Origin: Rikenellaceae bacterium UBA1749
Lineage (GTDB): Bacteria > Bacteroidota > Bacteroidia > Bacteroidales > Rikenellaceae
Length of the DNA stretch: 8,893 nt
Direction: 5' to 3'
Assembly: GCA_002315675.1 (NCBI GenBank)
Contig: DCHP01000041.1
Span: forward strand, 1-8,893
Shown: piece by piece, positions 6,654 through 8,893 of the stretch
Position numbering within the stretch: the first letter of the stretch is position 1
How the letters are laid out: every line of letters starts with the position of its first letter
Position numbers and translations under genes: made by a program
Notes under the pieces: generated by a model
Databases searched by the model: none
Told to the model about the DNA's origin: nothing
The model's input: only the letters and a program-made list of their open reading frames with translations

Positions 6654-8526
6654 TTATAGGGCTGTTGTCACCGCCAGCTCTTTTGATTGCTCCTTCTAAA
6701 TACTTGATTAAATGCTGATACACATATTTATCGATAGATTTCCGTTTGCCACACTCGCTTTTTACCAATGCTAACAAATCAGTCAATGTTATCAAGTCAT
6801 CCTGATATCTATTACAGCCGTCTCCCAAAAAACAAACAAAATTGTAATGCAGACTCAAGAAACGGCAGAAAGAATATATGCTTGCATTATTCAATTTTAC
6901 GATTGATTCAAATATCTCATTGGCATTTAGATTTTTAAAGACTGAGGTTAGGCGGTAAGCACATTGATGATCAGGTGTGATTTCCTGGCTTAAATCCCTC
7001 AACGCATCAACATTATCATCTGTTATGTTACATAGAGTTTCTTCGATTTTGTTTCTTAGCTTCTTCTCAAATTCATTATATGTATCTGTTGTAAATTCGT
7101 TAATTGATTGACCTATTTCTGTCTCTTGGTAGTTTCCAAACGAACTTATTCCTTCTTGAAAAGCAAGTTTCTGCTGATACAAATCCTCTTTATTGCCCTG
7201 AGCAGTGTATATCGCTTTGATATATTTCTTTGCCCTTGAAATAGTTTGTTTTGTACACTTCTTGACCTCTACAGCATCAAAAAACGCCAATATTGCTAAC
7301 GACTTTCCCATAACGTACATATTGGGAATACAACCGCACTTTATGTCATTCATCAGCGCATTGCACTCTGTTTCAAATTCATCTGCACTTAAATGCAAGA
7401 AATCAACAAGTTTGTCCTGTCTTGTTGTTTCTTGTTGTACTTGATTAAGCAAGCGCCCAGCATATTGTTTTAGACTGAAACCTGTCTTGATTTCTTCAAT
7501 AATCTGTCTGATGTAGTTGTGATTTAAAATCTCAAAGTTGTGCTTTATTGATGATTCTCTATATTTTCTTTGAAGTTTGCTTATCCTATCCTTTGTAGGG
7601 TCATTTCCCATAACTCCACTGGCATACATAATATCCCAATCTTCTAACAGGTCATGTTCATCACCCCTATATTCACAATAACATACAATGTAAGTGGCCA
7701 ATAAGTTTTCCATCAATAATGTACCCTTGTCGGTTATTACCGAACCGATTTCATCAAGTAGGGTACTGAAGTCATAAAGACATTGACGCAAAATTCTCAG
7801 ATTATCACACTGAGTAGCCGTGAATATCTCTTTGATAAAACACTCTCTTTCTGTCAACCAACCATTCAAAGGGATATCATTGATAAGAAAATGATTAATG
7901 GCTGCATCATTATCTGGCGATACTTCCAGTTCGCGCCCAACTGTTTTTTCTTTAAACTCAACGAGCGTATTCTTAGCTTCTTCAGTAAAGTGAGTCTCAT
8001 CTCCAATTAGGATGACGTGGCAAGCACCATGCTCAACAAAATTGTTGATGTATCCAAGCAACAACTTCATATCAATCAGGCATCTCTCCAAATCATCAAA
8101 TATGATAAGCTTTGTTCCTAATTTATTATCGCCTTTTGACACTAACAATGACAAAGTATCCAGAGTTGCTTCAAACGAAATATCGTCTTTTTTATCGTCA
8201 TTCCAATCCAAGGTTGTCTTGAATGCAATCTTTCCAGCTATTTTAAATATTTTTTTTGCAAAATCAGCACCTTTCGAATATAGAACGGGATAAAGTTCCT
8301 TCTCAATGGCTTTTGTTATCTGAGTCGTGTCCTTCAGTCCATACAGCGAAACATATATTGGTTCCAGCACTGATTCTTTGTCAACATGCTTTGCATTATA
8401 AGACTTTATCCATTCAATTATAAAAAAAGATTTGCCACAGCCCCATTTTCCTTTCAACATTACCGCATAACGAGGGTCTGGATTGGCAGCATATTGGAAT
8501 AAATAATCAGTTACGGTTTCGTTCAT
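6646..8526 (-). CDS. KAP-family P-loop NTPase, 626 aa
   Basis: The N-terminus (about 1-25, ending PRYAVMLK) runs directly into Walker A G26-K-W-G-C-G-K32-S33. The strand IYVSLYGL at 57-64 follows, then Walker B L140-IIFDDLER148 and the sensor-like strand HVILIGDETHF at 170-180. Together these mark a KAP-type P-loop ATPase. Unlike the other KAP protein in this window, it has no clear transmembrane pair between Walker A and B; the insert there (about 86-135) is only moderately hydrophobic, so the protein is probably soluble. The region after about 260 is helical, Cys-containing and has no named domain. KAP proteins of this size occur in defence loci (QatA is one as I recall), but no QatB, QatC or QatD gene is present. 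It starts the co-directional run, and the deaminase follows it closely. It may be a sensor or motor that controls the deaminase-GHKL product; this is inference. Confidence 0.87.
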   Translation of the reverse strand: MNETVTDYLFQYAANPDPRYAVMLKGKWGCGKSFFIIEWIKSYNAKHVDKESVLEPIYVSLYGLKDTTQITKAIEKELYPVLYSKGADFAKKIFKIAGKIAFKTTLDWNDDKKDDISFEATLDTLSLLVSKGDNKLGTKLIIFDDLERCLIDMKLLLGYINNFVEHGACHVILIGDETHFTEEAKNTLVEFKEKTVGRELEVSPDNDAAINHFLINDIPLNGWLTERECFIKEIFTATQCDNLRILRQCLYDFSTLLDEIGSVITDKGTLLMENLLATYIVCYCEYRGDEHDLLEDWDIMYASGVMGNDPTKDRISKLQRKYRESSIKHNFEILNHNYIRQIIEEIKTGFSLKQYAGRLLNQVQQETTRQDKLVDFLHLSADEFETECNALMNDIKCGCIPNMYVMGKSLAILAFFDAVEVKKCTKQTISRAKKYIKAIYTAQGNKEDLYQQKLAFQEGISSFGNYQETEIGQSINEFTTDTYNEFEKKLRNKIEETLCNITDDNVDALRDLSQEITPDHQCAYRLTSVFKNLNANEIFESIVKLNNASIYSFCRFLSLHYNFVCFLGDGCNRYQDDLITLTDLLALVKSECGKRKSIDKYVYQHLIKYLEGAIKRAGGDNSPINV

Positions 8527-8802
8527 AGCTTTAATTCTTGAGTAAATAGCATATTTATTCTATATCATTCAAAAGAAGAAGATTGTTATAGTACATTGTC
8601 CTCAGAGATTCGATTTCTTGTTGAATCAATACAAATCCATCCACAGAATTACATCTCCGCTTTTGCCCCAAATAAACATAGCATACTTACCAATCAATTC
8701 AGCTGTAAGTTCTGAATCAACGTTTTGTGCCATGTGTGTACATGGTATTATCTCCTTCCACATAATACGATCCATCTTTAAGCGAATATTAGGGATTGAG
8801 GG
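8527..8802. other. Leader region upstream of the KAP ATPase gene
   Basis: No confident gene lies here; it holds the interrupted small frame described separately. An AAGGAGAT sequence on the minus strand (8757-8750) sits 6 bp before an ATG at 8743 that opens only eight codons, so it probably has no role. A TTTG at 8573-8570 and TATTTACT at 8548-8541, 21 bp apart, only loosely match the Bacteroidetes TTTG/TAnnTTTG promoter, so I do not call a promoter. Confidence 0.4.
8626..8775 (-). pseudogene. Short 49-codon frame, possibly a broken small gene continuing to 8555
   Basis: An ATG at 8775 opens a 49-codon frame; a second ATG at 8733 begins MAQNVDSELTAELIGK. It ends at TGA 8626-8628 after WMDLY. 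A different frame over 8555-8625 reads FVLIQQEIESLRTMYYNN and ends LLLLNDIE at TAA 8555-8557, which looks like natural helical protein. One frame change near 8635 would join both into a small protein ending 29 bp before the KAP ATPase start. I recognise neither part. It could be chance, a remnant, or a small regulator. Confidence 0.25.
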
Positions 8803-8835
8803 CAAGGGTCAGGGGACACCAAGGGTCAGGGGACA
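8803..8835. repeat. Tandem direct repeat, 16-nt unit, GGGGACA core
   Basis: CAAGGGTCAGGGGACA occurs at 8803-8818 and again, identically, at 8820-8835, a 17-bp period. A shorter GGGTC/GACCC inverted pair extends from the second copy to 8843-8847. This G-rich stretch contrasts strongly with its AT-rich surroundings. From memory, GGGGACAGGCAC-like sequences flank REP-associated tyrosine transposase genes in many bacteria, so it may be a repeat of that sort. Its function is unknown. Confidence 0.6.
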
Positions 8836-8849
8836 GGCACTCGACCCAA

Positions 8850-8893
8850 CTACCATTCTATCGTTTTTTCAAACTCCCCATCATCCAGATATG
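8850..8893 (-). CDS. C-terminal fragment of a gene entering from beyond the right edge
   Basis: A frame open from the window edge reads YLDDGEFEKTIEW and stops at TAG (8850-8852). Its acidic/amphipathic composition resembles a normal protein C-terminus, while other minus-strand frames here contain early stops. Only 13 full codons are visible, so the product cannot be identified. The tandem repeat begins 14 bp after its stop, which makes a transposase or repeat-associated gene possible but unproven. Confidence 0.35.
   Translation of the reverse strand, partial: YLDDGEFEKTIEW

Noticed and set aside
6646..8526. QatABCD system, based on the QatA-like size and KAP fold
   Set aside because: No QueC-like (QatC) or TatD-like (QatD) gene is present in the window.
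6168..8526. RADAR system (RdrA ATPase plus RdrB deaminase)
   Set aside because: The deaminase is a small RibD-like protein with HAE/PC zinc motifs, not the large metal-dependent adenosine deaminase of RdrB, and the ATPase is KAP-type.
8541..8573. TTTG plus TATTTACT promoter for the first KAP gene
   Set aside because: The spacing (21 bp) is acceptable but the -7 element matches only about half of the conserved positions; too weak to call.

Overview
The window is AT-rich (roughly 60-65% A+T by eye). Every convincing gene lies on the minus strand, so the region reads from right to left. Weak or absent Shine-Dalgarno sequences, the base composition and the mix of protein families suggest a Bacteroidetes chromosome, probably Bacteroidales. 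This is an inference; no ribosomal or housekeeping gene is present to confirm it.

Layout in the direction of transcription. (1) Right edge, 8527-8893: the C-terminal end of a gene that enters from outside the window, a tandem 16-nt repeat with a GGGGACA core, and a short interrupted reading frame of unknown nature. (2) 8526-6646: a KAP-family P-loop NTPase of 626 aa. (3) 6596-6168: a RibD-like zinc deaminase domain. (4) 6144-5131: a GHKL/HATPase_c_4-type ATP-binding protein with a C-terminal winged helix. Genes 3 and 4 look like one gene split by a one-base frame change, because the second has no ATG near its N-terminus and its frame stays open back into the end of the deaminase. (5) 5126-5032: two palindromic units, 61 bp apart, with a shared 19-nt core. 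(6) 4988-1695: a 1097-aa KAP NTPase with two membrane helices inserted in its P-loop domain. (7) 1601-678: a two-helix ion-channel-like membrane protein with a modified K+-channel filter. (8) 523-41: a small Mrr-like PD-(D/E)xK nuclease. A hairpin follows at 30-13.

The gene content (two KAP ATPases, a stand-alone-type deaminase, a GHKL/wHTH protein, a pore protein and a nuclease, with no housekeeping genes) resembles a bacterial defence or conflict island. One reading is that it holds two modules. The upstream module would be KAP ATPase plus deaminase-GHKL-wHTH. The downstream module would be membrane KAP ATPase plus channel plus nuclease, with the palindromic repeats between them as a regulatory switch bound by the wHTH protein. 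The families are supported by visible motifs. Joint function as an immune system is inference. I do not recognise the complete arrangement as a named system.
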